Assembly: GCA_024679565.1 (NCBI GenBank)
Contig: JAIBDD010000014.1
Span: forward strand, 18,441-82,440
Length of the DNA: 64,000 bases
DNA from: Bacteroidota bacterium
GTDB lineage: Bacteria; Bacteroidota; Bacteroidia; NS11-12g; UBA9320
Reading direction: 5' to 3'
Within the stretch, counting starts at the first letter, position 1. Each line of letters begins with the position of its first letter. A program made the translations under genes and the position numbers. Shown piece by piece: positions 43,573-51,322 of the stretch. Below the pieces are notes generated by a model, which made no database searches, was not told the DNA's origin, and saw nothing but the letters and a program-made list of their open reading frames with translations.

Positions 43573-44914
43573 AACTCACTTTTACACGCTTTACACGACG
43601 TTTGTCAGCGCTTTCAATTTTAAACTCGAAATTGGCATGATTTAGTACATCCCCTCTATCAGGAATGTCTTGATGCATTTCCATAAGCAATCCGCCTAAC
43701 GTATCTGCCTCACCTTTAACTTCTTCAAAATAGTCTGTGTTGAGCTCAAATATCTTACACATATCGGTAAGAAGGGCTTTGCCCTCAAATATGTAAGTTG
43801 ATTCATCTAGTTTAGAGTAAACCAACTCGTCCTCGTCAAATTCATCAACAAGGTCACCAAAAATTTCCTCCAGAATGTCTTCCATCGTAACTATTCCTTC
43901 CGAACCACCGTATTCATCCACAACAATGGCCATGTGAATTCGCTTCTCTTGAAATTCTTCCAGGAGGTCGTCAATTTTTTTATGTTCAGGCACAAAAAAT
44001 GGATCTCGTATGAAAGATTGCCATTTCTGGTTAGAGATATTTGTAAGAACAGGTAATAAATCTTTGATATATAGAATGCCAACTATTTTGTCAAAACTAT
44101 CCTCGAATACCGGTACCCGAGAATAACCCATGTCTTTGATTAAGTCAATCAGTTCCTGTTGTTCCATGTTCAGGTCTACAGCAGACACATCCATTCGAGG
44201 TCGCATGATTTGCTTCACACTTATGTTGCCATAGTTAACCAAACCTTTTAGAATATTTTTTTCTTCAATATTGTCGTCTTCAGAAGCAATTTCGATTGCT
44301 TGATTAAGCTCTTCAAGACTTACTGCTTTTTGGGTTCTGGCAATTCTAGAATCAATGATAGAGGTACTTTTGGTAAGTGCCCAAACAAAAGGCGCCAGTG
44401 CTTTTTTAGCGTAAAACAGTATGGGTGCCGTGATGTACACCAGGTTTAAATTGTTTTGAGTAGCATAAATTTTAGGAATAATCTCACCGAAAAGAACCAA
44501 TACAAACGTAATTACACCGATTTCAATCGCAACAATGGCCCATTCTGCTATGTCCAACACCTGCCATAGGTCTCCAAGCAGATACGTCGAAGCAATGATG
44601 ATAGAAATATTGATAAAATTATTCAATATGAGAATTGTGGCCAGCAAGTTTTGAGTGGCCTCTATACGGTCCGGAATATTGAGCAGTTTTAATGCATAGT
44701 TCGATGATCTAGATTTTTTTTCTTCCAGGGTGTTTAAATCATCAAGACTGAGACTGAAAAAGGCATTTTCAGAACCGGATATTAATCCAGATAAAAAAAC
44801 CAATCCGACGATGACAATGAACAGTCCTAAGGATTGTAAAATACTAATGGCTGGTGCAACTTGCTCCAGCATTGTTACGAATAAGGCGATCTGTTGTTCC
44901 GGTTCTCCTTCCAA
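43541..44914 (-). CDS. gldE: Gliding-associated CNNM/CorC-type membrane protein GldE
   Basis: This 457-residue protein has an N-terminal DUF21 membrane domain of about four helices (roughly 25-200, starting FLSGLISGSENAFFSLS), a CBS domain pair (VKQIMRPRMDVSAVDL to VDEYGGSEGIVTMEDILEEIFGD) and a C-terminal CorC/HlyC domain (about 365-445). It resembles magnesium/cobalt efflux proteins. In Flavobacterium, GldE overlaps GldD genetically and can suppress some gldB mutants (recalled, not derived here). The gene order mutY-ssb-gldE-gldD is the classical one. Confidence 0.93.
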   Translation of the reverse strand: MEGEPEQQIALFVTMLEQVAPAISILQSLGLFIVIVGLVFLSGLISGSENAFFSLSLDDLNTLEEKKSRSSNYALKLLNIPDRIEATQNLLATILILNNFINISIIIASTYLLGDLWQVLDIAEWAIVAIEIGVITFVLVLFGEIIPKIYATQNNLNLVYITAPILFYAKKALAPFVWALTKSTSIIDSRIARTQKAVSLEELNQAIEIASEDDNIEEKNILKGLVNYGNISVKQIMRPRMDVSAVDLNMEQQELIDLIKDMGYSRVPVFEDSFDKIVGILYIKDLLPVLTNISNQKWQSFIRDPFFVPEHKKIDDLLEEFQEKRIHMAIVVDEYGGSEGIVTMEDILEEIFGDLVDEFDEDELVYSKLDESTYIFEGKALLTDMCKIFELNTDYFEEVKGEADTLGGLLMEMHQDIPDRGDVLNHANFEFKIESADKRRVKRVKVSYEAEPEESEA

Positions 44915-44924
44915 AGTTTACGTA

Positions 44925-45371
44925 TTAAAATGGAAGATCATCAAGTCCCTCTGGTTCAGGATTTGGGGCTTTTGGTTCCTGAACAGGTTGGTTCTGGGGT
45001 TCGGCAGTTGCAGTTGGTTGCTTTGTATTATCTGGTCTATCTTCTCGATTTCCTAACATTTGCAAAACGTTTGCACGAATTCGTGTAGTGTACTTATCGA
45101 CACCATTTTGATCTGTCCATTTGTCTGTTTTAATCTTCCCTTCAATGTACACTTGTCGTCCTTTAGTCAAATACTTTTCAGCAACCTTGGCAAGAGAATC
45201 CCACATCTCAATTCGGTGCCATTCGGTTTGCGTCACTCGGTTACCTTGTTTGTCGTTATAGGATTCATTTGTTGCAAGTGAAAAGTTTGCAACTGCACGG
45301 TCACCATCAAGATACTTTACCTCTGGGTCAGATCCCAAGTTACCAATTAATATGACTTTGTTTATTGACAT
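44925..45371 (-). CDS. ssb: Single-stranded DNA-binding protein
   Basis: The OB-fold (1-110) starts with MSINKVILIGNLGSDPEVKY and includes WHRIEMWDSLAKVAEKYLTKG and the QVYIEGKIKTDKW strand. A P/Q-rich linker leads to the acidic tip ending DDLPF, which binds repair partners. Length 148 is normal. It overlaps the mutY stop by one base (TAATG) and precedes gldE by ten bases. Confidence 0.96.
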   Translation of the reverse strand: MSINKVILIGNLGSDPEVKYLDGDRAVANFSLATNESYNDKQGNRVTQTEWHRIEMWDSLAKVAEKYLTKGRQVYIEGKIKTDKWTDQNGVDKYTTRIRANVLQMLGNREDRPDNTKQPTATAEPQNQPVQEPKAPNPEPEGLDDLPF

Positions 45372-46429
45372 TATACTTTCATTAAGGGTGATTCCAAAAA
45401 CTTACTGATTAAAACGGGTATAGCGTAATCAGTTCCTAGTGCTTGTAAATCTACTTCAAAAGTATCTGAATTTCTATTAAAATCGAAGTGCGGCGACGTA
45501 ACAAGCCAGAAATCTGCATAAATAGTTTGGTGTGTTAATAAATGCTTGATGGAATCAACCTTTTGGACCTGTGACAATGCAAGCCCGTATTCGGATTCAA
45601 CGGTTTTGGCCAGTTCGTCATTTTCGAGTGGTTGTGCAGTTTCAAGTAGTGGGAATTCAAAAAGACCTTGCCAGATGTCTTTTGCCATACGCTTTTTAAT
45701 CAAGGTTTGATTGTTTGATAAAAAAACAATGTAGTTGAAATGGCGGTTCCTTTTTGCTCTAGCCTTCAACTTGACCGGAAGATGCTGAACCTTGTCTTCT
45801 CGGGCTGCAACACACGTTTCATTAAATACGCAAGACATGCAATCTGGGTTCTTTGGTGTGCACTGCAGTGCACCAAACTCCATAATGGCTTGGTTGTGTT
45901 GTGCGGGATTCTTTACGTCAATAATATCGCCAGCAATACGCTTAAATGTTTTAAAGGCTAGCGGTGTGTTTATTGGTGTATCAATGCCATAGTACCTCGA
46001 TAATACCCGATACACATTACCATCAAGCACGGGATGCACCTGATTAAAAGCAAAAGATAGGATGGCACTAGCCGTGTAATCACCTATTCCAGGTAGTTTT
46101 TTAACCTCTTTTATTTCTGTAGGGAAAGCACCATTGTAGTTGGAAACAACAAGCTTGGCACATTTTAACATGTTTCTACCCCGAGAATAATAACCCAAGC
46201 CTTGCCATAACCTAAGAATTTCATCTTCCGAAGCATTTGCTAGGTCAGTGATAGTGGGGAAATGCATAACAAACCGCTCGTAATACGGTAAACCTTGCGA
46301 AACGCGAGTTTGTTGCAATATTATTTCACTTAACCAAATGAGGTATGGATTAGAAGTGTCACGCCAAGGTAAAGGACGTTTGTGGTTGATATACCACTTT
46401 TGAAGGGTAACGGTAAACGAATAATTCAT
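45371..46429 (-). CDS. mutY: A/G-specific adenine glycosylase
   Basis: It removes adenine mispaired with 8-oxoguanine. The catalytic glutamate is E35 in LSEIILQQTRV, and the catalytic aspartate is in VLDGNVYRVLSRY. The iron-sulphur loop is complete (C-x6-C-x2-C-x5-C, CTPKNPDCMSCVFNETC), in contrast to Nth in this window. A C-terminal NUDIX-like MutT domain (about 235-350) recognises 8-oxoG. Length 352 is normal. It heads the mutY-ssb-gldE-gldD run. Confidence 0.95.
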   Translation of the reverse strand: MNYSFTVTLQKWYINHKRPLPWRDTSNPYLIWLSEIILQQTRVSQGLPYYERFVMHFPTITDLANASEDEILRLWQGLGYYSRGRNMLKCAKLVVSNYNGAFPTEIKEVKKLPGIGDYTASAILSFAFNQVHPVLDGNVYRVLSRYYGIDTPINTPLAFKTFKRIAGDIIDVKNPAQHNQAIMEFGALQCTPKNPDCMSCVFNETCVAAREDKVQHLPVKLKARAKRNRHFNYIVFLSNNQTLIKKRMAKDIWQGLFEFPLLETAQPLENDELAKTVESEYGLALSQVQKVDSIKHLLTHQTIYADFWLVTSPHFDFNRNSDTFEVDLQALGTDYAIPVLISKFLESPLMKV

Positions 46430-46534
46430 GGGATGTTTTTTGTAAAAGATTGAATACTAGCTTTCCGTATTAAATTATTATCTATAATTGCAAGACAATT
46501 ATCTGGCAAAGATTGGATAAAAAGCACAAAAAAA

Positions 46535-46834
46535 ATGACTAAAGCAGAAGTAATTAACGAAATCGCGGAAAGAACTGGAATCGAAAGAAACGATGTTCAA
46601 GAAACGGTTGAAACCTTTTTTAAGGTTGTAAAGGGCTCCTTAGCAAAAGGAGACAATGTCTATTTCCGAGGGTTTGGCAGTTTTACGCTTAAAAAGAGGG
46701 CGGAAAAAGTAGCTAGAAATATCTCGAAGAATACCCAGATTACTATTCCTGAGCATTTTATTCCAAAGTTTAAGCCTGCAAAAACTTTTGTTGACAGGGT
46801 TAAGAAAAGTGAAGAAGTAGGGAAACTACTTTAA
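46535..46834 (+). CDS. HU/IHF family DNA-binding protein
   Basis: At 99 residues, this is a nucleoid protein that bends DNA as a dimer. The N-terminal helices (MTKAEVINEIAERTGIER) are followed by the signature GFGSFTLKKRAEKVARN and the arm ISKNTQITIPEHFIPKFKPAK, whose proline would intercalate. The arm is more IHF-like than HU-like, as usual in Bacteroidota. It is divergent from mutY and probably starts the run to rlmH. The upstream 105 bases contain a near-match -7 box (TATAATTG). Confidence 0.93.
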   Translation: MTKAEVINEIAERTGIERNDVQETVETFFKVVKGSLAKGDNVYFRGFGSFTLKKRAEKVARNISKNTQITIPEHFIPKFKPAKTFVDRVKKSEEVGKLL

Positions 46835-46845
46835 TCGAGAATTAT

Positions 46846-47370
46846 ATGAATGGAAATAAGATTCTTGGCATCGCATTGGTGTTAAGCATTGGGTTAGGTG
46901 CATATTTATTCTTAGGGAATAAAAAATCGAGCACTGTAACCATCAGTCCAGAACAAAATAAAGAAGAAACGGTAGCATTGTCAGAGTCAACTGTCAAGGC
47001 CTACCTGTCAGAAAATCTTCCAAGTGCTACATCTACAGATGAAAATATTGAAGAGGTCTTGTCGTATTGTGCTCAAGCAAAAGAAAATAACTGGTTATCG
47101 TTAGATGAAATGCTCGCATATGGCAAGTTGAAAATTGAAACGTCTCCTGCACCTATGCAAGGAATCTTTATTCTAAGAGAGATCCTAGCAGCCGATTCGA
47201 ACCACGTGGCAACAATCGAGACATTAGGTGAAATGTCTATTCGAAGCGGACAATACGATAAAGCTAAAAAAAGATACCAAAAGTTATTATCTTTGCAGCC
47301 CGAAAACCAGGGGTATAAAGCACAATTAGAAATGATTTGTGCAGAGCTTGGGGATTCGGATTGCTTGTAA
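46846..47370 (+). CDS. Membrane-anchored TPR-like protein
   Basis: This 174-residue protein has an N-terminal membrane or signal-anchor helix (about 5-23, ILGIALVLSIGLGAYLFLG) and a C-terminal TPR-like region (about 110-165, LGEMSIRSGQYDKAKKRYQKLLSLQPEN). No catalytic motif is seen. It begins 11 bases after the HU gene and precedes the small basic protein and RNase E/G gene. A role as a membrane scaffold is possible but not shown. Confidence 0.7.
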   Translation: MNGNKILGIALVLSIGLGAYLFLGNKKSSTVTISPEQNKEETVALSESTVKAYLSENLPSATSTDENIEEVLSYCAQAKENNWLSLDEMLAYGKLKIETSPAPMQGIFILREILAADSNHVATIETLGEMSIRSGQYDKAKKRYQKLLSLQPENQGYKAQLEMICAELGDSDCL

Positions 47371-47415
47371 AGAGCAGATTTAAAGCGAGTTATAAAAAAA
47401 TTAATATATTAAATT

Positions 47416-47505
47416 ATGCCTAGCGGTAAAAAAAGAAAGCGTCATAAGATTGCGACGCACAAAAGAAAAAAGCGACTTAGAAAAAATCGCCATAAGAAAA
47501 AATAA
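47416..47505 (+). CDS. 29-residue very basic protein upstream of RNase E/G
   Basis: The ORF reads MPSGKKRKRHKIATHKRKK, then RLRKNRHKKK. Seventeen of 29 residues are lysine or arginine and three are histidine, so it should bind RNA or the ribosome. Similar peptides upstream of RNase E/G are, as I recall, conserved in Bacteroidota, which favours a real gene over chance. It resembles very small ribosomal proteins in composition but I cannot place it in bTHX or another named family. The start is 45 bases after the TPR gene and the stop is 10 bases before the RNase start. Confidence 0.7.
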   Translation: MPSGKKRKRHKIATHKRKKRLRKNRHKKK

Positions 47506-47515
47506 TATCTAGCCT

Positions 47516-49066
47516 GTGTCTAACGAGTTGATTATAGATTTCAGCTCCGCGGGTGAGAGAATAGCATTACTTCAAGATAAAAAGCTTGTAGAACTTCATG
47601 AAGAGGATTTTTCTTCTAGGTTCTCAGTTGGCGATATGTATCTTGGTGTAATAAAAAAATTTAAACAAGAGCTCAACGCAACCTTTGTTGACGTTGGGTA
47701 CCACCGAGACGCATTCCTACATTATCAGGATCTCGGACCTAAAATTAGATCACTAGTAAAACTAACCAAAGGTGCCGTACAAGGTGGCATCAAGAGTGGT
47801 GATTTAACTAATTTTAAAATTGAACCGGATACCCTAAAAACAGGGAAGATTACCGATGTTTTAAGAAAAGGTCAGAAAATTCTTGTTCAGGTTGCTAAAG
47901 AACCTATCTCATCTAAGGGGCCAAAATTGAGTTCGGAAATCTCAATTGCCGGTAAGTATTTCATACTTGTTCCGTTTATTAATTCCATAACAGTTTCAAA
48001 GAAAATTGAGAGTGCTGAGGAGCGCAATCGTCTCAAAAATTTAACCCAAAGTCTTAAGGGGAACAACTACGGTTTAATTTGCCGTACAGCCGCGGTAGGT
48101 AAAACTGTACAAGATTTGCACCGCGACCTCATGCAGTTACAAGAGAAGTGGGAGTTGGTTGTTACCAACCTTAAATCTGCAGGTCCTGGAGAGCTAATTC
48201 TTGGTGAAGACAGTCGCAGCCACATGGTATTGCGCGACATGCTTAGTCAACCATTTTCAGCGATTGTAACTAACGATGCGAAGTTCCATGGCGAGTTAAA
48301 GCAGTTTCTTGAATCGATATCCCCTGATTTGGTAAAAGTCCTTAAGCTATATAAAGGAAAAGAACCGATATTTTCTCAGTTCGGAATCGATAAACAAATT
48401 AAGATGTCTTTTGGTAAATCAGTCGCTATGGCTGGTGGGCCCTACTTAATTATAGAGCATACCGAAGCCTTGCACGTCATTGACGTGAATAGCGGTAATA
48501 GACAAAATAGAAAAGCCGACACCACAGACTACGCACTAAATGTGAATGTAGAATCGGCTAAGGAGATTGCGCGACAGCTTAGATTGCGTGATATGGGTGG
48601 TATAATCGTAATCGATTTTATAGATCTGCGAAATCCAGCCCATAAAAAAACGCTGTTGATGGAATTGAAAAAGGCTATGGCGAACGACCCAGCCAAACAC
48701 ACAATTCTTCCAATGAGTAAATTTGGTTTGATACAAATCACACGACAGCGTGTAAGACCTGAAACCAATATTACAACTGCCGAAACCTGTCCTATGTGTA
48801 AAGGCGAAGGAAAGGTGGAAGCGTCTATATTGTTAACCGACGAGATTGAACATAAACTTGATCAAATATTAAGTTTTTCTAAACCAAAGAAAATAGAATT
48901 AGTGGCACATCCATTTGTTGAAGCTTTTTTAACAAAAGGGGTGGTTGGTAAATCTTGGAAATGGTTTTTAAAACACAAGATCAAAGTGAAGGTTACTGCT
49001 GATCCCAATTACCATTATGGCGAGTATCATTTCTTTGATTCGAATGACGAAGAAATCGTAGTCTAA
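47516..49066 (+). CDS. rng: Ribonuclease E/G family protein
   Basis: This endoribonuclease acts in rRNA maturation and mRNA decay. An S1-like domain (about 38-125, VGDMYLGVIKKFKQELNATF) is followed by the catalytic DNase I-like region with the metal-binding aspartates in HVIDVNSGN and IVIDFIDL. The zinc-link TCPMCKGEGKV then joins the subunits. The 516-residue size matches RNase G rather than full RNase E. The start is GTG at 47516, ten bases after the tiny basic protein. Confidence 0.94.
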   Translation: MSNELIIDFSSAGERIALLQDKKLVELHEEDFSSRFSVGDMYLGVIKKFKQELNATFVDVGYHRDAFLHYQDLGPKIRSLVKLTKGAVQGGIKSGDLTNFKIEPDTLKTGKITDVLRKGQKILVQVAKEPISSKGPKLSSEISIAGKYFILVPFINSITVSKKIESAEERNRLKNLTQSLKGNNYGLICRTAAVGKTVQDLHRDLMQLQEKWELVVTNLKSAGPGELILGEDSRSHMVLRDMLSQPFSAIVTNDAKFHGELKQFLESISPDLVKVLKLYKGKEPIFSQFGIDKQIKMSFGKSVAMAGGPYLIIEHTEALHVIDVNSGNRQNRKADTTDYALNVNVESAKEIARQLRLRDMGGIIVIDFIDLRNPAHKKTLLMELKKAMANDPAKHTILPMSKFGLIQITRQRVRPETNITTAETCPMCKGEGKVEASILLTDEIEHKLDQILSFSKPKKIELVAHPFVEAFLTKGVVGKSWKWFLKHKIKVKVTADPNYHYGEYHFFDSNDEEIVV

Positions 49067-49075
49067 ACGTTTAAC

Positions 49076-49546
49076 GTGGCCATCAAGATTCTGAATATTG
49101 GTAAATCTAAGAGTAATTACTTAGTAAAAGGTGTAGAAGACTATTTGACCCGTTTAGGGAAATATGCCATTGTGCAATGGGTAGAGCTTCAAGATGCACG
49201 AAAAAAGCATTATAAAACAGTTGACGAATTAAAGAAGCTAGAGGCAGATATTTTTTTATCAGAATTGAAACCTTCTACCTTTTTAATTGGTCTTGACGAG
49301 AAAGGAAAAGGCTTTACAAGCCGTGATTTTGCCAAACAGTTAAACAACTGGACAAGAGAAAATGGAGATATAGCATTTGTAATCGGAGGAGCCTTTGGTT
49401 TTCATGATACGCTTTATAAAAGAATGAATGCGAAGATTTCTTTGTCAAACATGACACTTTCTCATCAAATGGTACGTTTGTTGTTGGTAGAACAGATATA
49501 CAGAGGGTATAGCATCTTGAATGGTGAACCTTATCACAACGACTGA
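49076..49546 (+). CDS. rlmH: 23S rRNA (pseudouridine1915-N3)-methyltransferase
   Basis: This SPOUT methyltransferase modifies pseudouridine 1915 in helix 69. Signatures: FLIGLDEKGKGFTSRDFA, DIAFVIGGAFGF, and the C-terminal knot LSHQMVRLLLVEQIYRGYSI then NGEPYH. Length 156 is normal. The start is GTG at 49076, nine bases after rng, so it probably shares the HU-TPR-rng transcript. Confidence 0.95.
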   Translation: MAIKILNIGKSKSNYLVKGVEDYLTRLGKYAIVQWVELQDARKKHYKTVDELKKLEADIFLSELKPSTFLIGLDEKGKGFTSRDFAKQLNNWTRENGDIAFVIGGAFGFHDTLYKRMNAKISLSNMTLSHQMVRLLLVEQIYRGYSILNGEPYHND

Positions 49547-49573
49547 TGTTTATACTGAATAAATTGAATAAAC

Positions 49574-49603
49574 TTTGAATTTTGGCAAACTTGTATATGT
49601 TTG
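49574..49603 (+). promoter_or_regulatory. Promoter of the small AT-hook-like gene
   Basis: TTTG (49574-49577), an 18-base spacer and TATGTTTG (49596-49603) match the Bacteroidota -33/-7 consensus. This is the best complete promoter in the window. The start codon is 58 bases after the -7 box. Confidence 0.65.
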
Positions 49604-49661
49604 CAAGGATTTTATATTAAAAATTGTGTTGCAATGTTGATACATTCAACTTTGATTGGCT

Positions 49662-49895
49662 ATGGCGGATAAGAAAAAGAAACAAGGAAGACCGGCTACT
49701 AAACCGGTAGAAAAAAGAAAAGCATACTACGTATTGGTAAAAGTTCATAATTCAATGAACAACACCAACAATAACGTTTTAATAAGTCGTGATACGATTC
49801 CAGAAATTAAGTTGCTCATGAAGCACTCTACTCAACATGTGGAGTTTCTTGGATACTGGGATGGTAAGAGATACGAAAAAATAAGCTTGAATTAA
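49662..49895 (+). CDS. Small basic protein with AT-hook-like N-terminus
   Basis: This 77-residue protein of unknown family starts at ATG 49662. The N-terminus KKKKQGRPATKPVEKRK contains a GRP core flanked by basic residues, like an AT-hook that binds the minor groove of AT-rich DNA. The remainder (AYYVLVKVHNSMNNTNNNVLI ... VEFLGYWDGKRYEKISLN, quoted in part) looks like a small beta-rich domain. It has its own promoter and a strong terminator 25 bases after the stop, so it is expressed as a short single-gene mRNA. A DNA-binding role is inferred. Confidence 0.7.
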   Translation: MADKKKKQGRPATKPVEKRKAYYVLVKVHNSMNNTNNNVLISRDTIPEIKLLMKHSTQHVEFLGYWDGKRYEKISLN

Positions 49896-49920
49896 TTTGT
49901 TAAACAAAAGATAAGACGAA

Positions 49921-49950
49921 GGGCACTTTTCTTAAGTGCCCTTTTTTTTT
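49921..49950 (+). terminator. Rho-independent terminator after the AT-hook-like gene
   Basis: Eight-base arms GGGCACTT/AAGTGCCC around TTCTT, then nine T. It ends four bases before the ATG of the MFS gene, so it also lies in that gene's leader. Confidence 0.92.
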
Positions 49951-49954
49951 ATTT

Positions 49955-51175
49955 ATGGACCAACATAACACCATACTTAACCAAGAGGAATCAACAGATC
50001 TATTCTGGGGGTTTTCGCGGGATTTCTGGGTACTGTGTGTCGTTGTGTTTAGTTTTTTCTTTAGTTTCAATTTGGTTATACCTCAGCTTCCAGGGTTTTT
50101 GAAAAGCTTGGATGGGGAGCAGTACTTAGGCTGGATAATTGGGGCATTTGCTTTTGCCGCCTTGTTGTCTCGACCCTTTAGCGGTAAACTCATTGATCAT
50201 ATAGGGAGGCGGCCTGTAATGCTTGTTGGCATATTGGTTTCTATTGTTGTGTCTTTTGGATACCCCATGGTTCATGGTGTTACTTCTTTTCTAGCTTTAC
50301 GTTTTTTACACGGATTTTCAGCGGGATTTACACCTACGGCTACAACAGCTATGATATCAGACATAGTGCCTGTTAAAAAAAGAGGTGAGGCTATGGGTAT
50401 CGTTGGAATGGCAGGAAATATTGGAATGAGTTTAGGACCGGCCTTAGGTAGTGAGGTAGGGGTTAAGTATGGAAATCAAACTATGTTTTTAGTTGCAGGT
50501 GTGATTGCCATTTTGTCTATAGTGCCTGCCCTTAAAATGAAAGAATCTATTCGCGGTACAACCAAGTTTCATTTAGGTATGTTGAAATTAAAACTGGTTG
50601 AAATTATTGAAACACGTGTGATACTTCAAGGTACTATTATGACTTTAGGTGTAGTCACCTTTGGTGCATTGCTCACATTGGTCCCCGATTATGCCAAGCA
50701 ATTCGGAATAGAACGCAACGGGTATTTCTTTACTGTAGTTACGGTTACTTCATTAACCGTTCGAGTATTAAGTGGTAAGCTCAGTGATAAATTTGGAAGA
50801 GAAATCGTTTTGGTAGTGGGCATTGCTTTTCTAATTACGGCTAATATCCTCTTAATTAGTGCACAAAGTGTTGTGACGTTTTTTGTGGCAGGGGCAATTT
50901 TTGGTATTTCAACAGGTATAAATTCACCAACCTTGTTTGCCTGGACTATAGACAGAGGTAACCAAAAAGCGATAGGTCGTGGCATATCCACATTATTCAT
51001 TTTCCTAGAAATAGGAATCATTACCGGTTCTGTTATTCCGGCGAAGTTGTATAACAACGTTCCAGGGCAAATGCCACGGGCGTTTATTTTTTCACTTGCA
51101 TGCGCTATACTGGCATTCATTCTTACGTTTTGGGCGTATCTGAAGACCAGAAAACCACGGGTAGAATCATTCTAA
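49955..51175 (+). CDS. MFS transporter, DHA1-like
   Basis: This is a 406-residue, twelve-helix major facilitator, probably a proton-driven exporter. Motif A is GKLIDHIGRRPVM between helices 2 and 3, repeated in the second half as GKLSDKFGREIVL. FLHGFSAGFTPTATTAMISD is the helix 4-5 region typical of drug exporters. The substrate is unknown. The start codon follows directly on the T tract of the previous gene's terminator, and no other methionine precedes helix 1. Confidence 0.88.
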   Translation: MDQHNTILNQEESTDLFWGFSRDFWVLCVVVFSFFFSFNLVIPQLPGFLKSLDGEQYLGWIIGAFAFAALLSRPFSGKLIDHIGRRPVMLVGILVSIVVSFGYPMVHGVTSFLALRFLHGFSAGFTPTATTAMISDIVPVKKRGEAMGIVGMAGNIGMSLGPALGSEVGVKYGNQTMFLVAGVIAILSIVPALKMKESIRGTTKFHLGMLKLKLVEIIETRVILQGTIMTLGVVTFGALLTLVPDYAKQFGIERNGYFFTVVTVTSLTVRVLSGKLSDKFGREIVLVVGIAFLITANILLISAQSVVTFFVAGAIFGISTGINSPTLFAWTIDRGNQKAIGRGISTLFIFLEIGIITGSVIPAKLYNNVPGQMPRAFIFSLACAILAFILTFWAYLKTRKPRVESF

Positions 51176-51259
51176 ATAGCCGCCAATAACACTTGAGTTA
51201 TTAGGGCGTTTCTAAGGTCGTGGGAAACAGCGAATTAAATGTGATTAAAAAATGGTTTT

Positions 51260-51273
51260 AGGATTATTATCCT
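51260..51273. promoter_or_regulatory. Palindrome at the -33 region of the nqr promoter
   Basis: AGGAT-TATT-ATCCT, a 14-base inverted repeat, ends 13 bases before the -7 box of nqrA, where the -33 contact would fall. It is a candidate operator. Confidence 0.4.
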
Positions 51274-51286
51274 ACCGTCAAAACAC

Positions 51287-51294
51287 TAATTTTG
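51287..51294 (+). promoter_or_regulatory. -7 promoter element of the nqr operon
   Basis: TAATTTTG matches TAnnTTTG, 28 bases before the nqrA ATG. Confidence 0.5.
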
Positions 51295-51322
51295 CAGCCG
51301 TTTACAATACGCATTTATTGCA

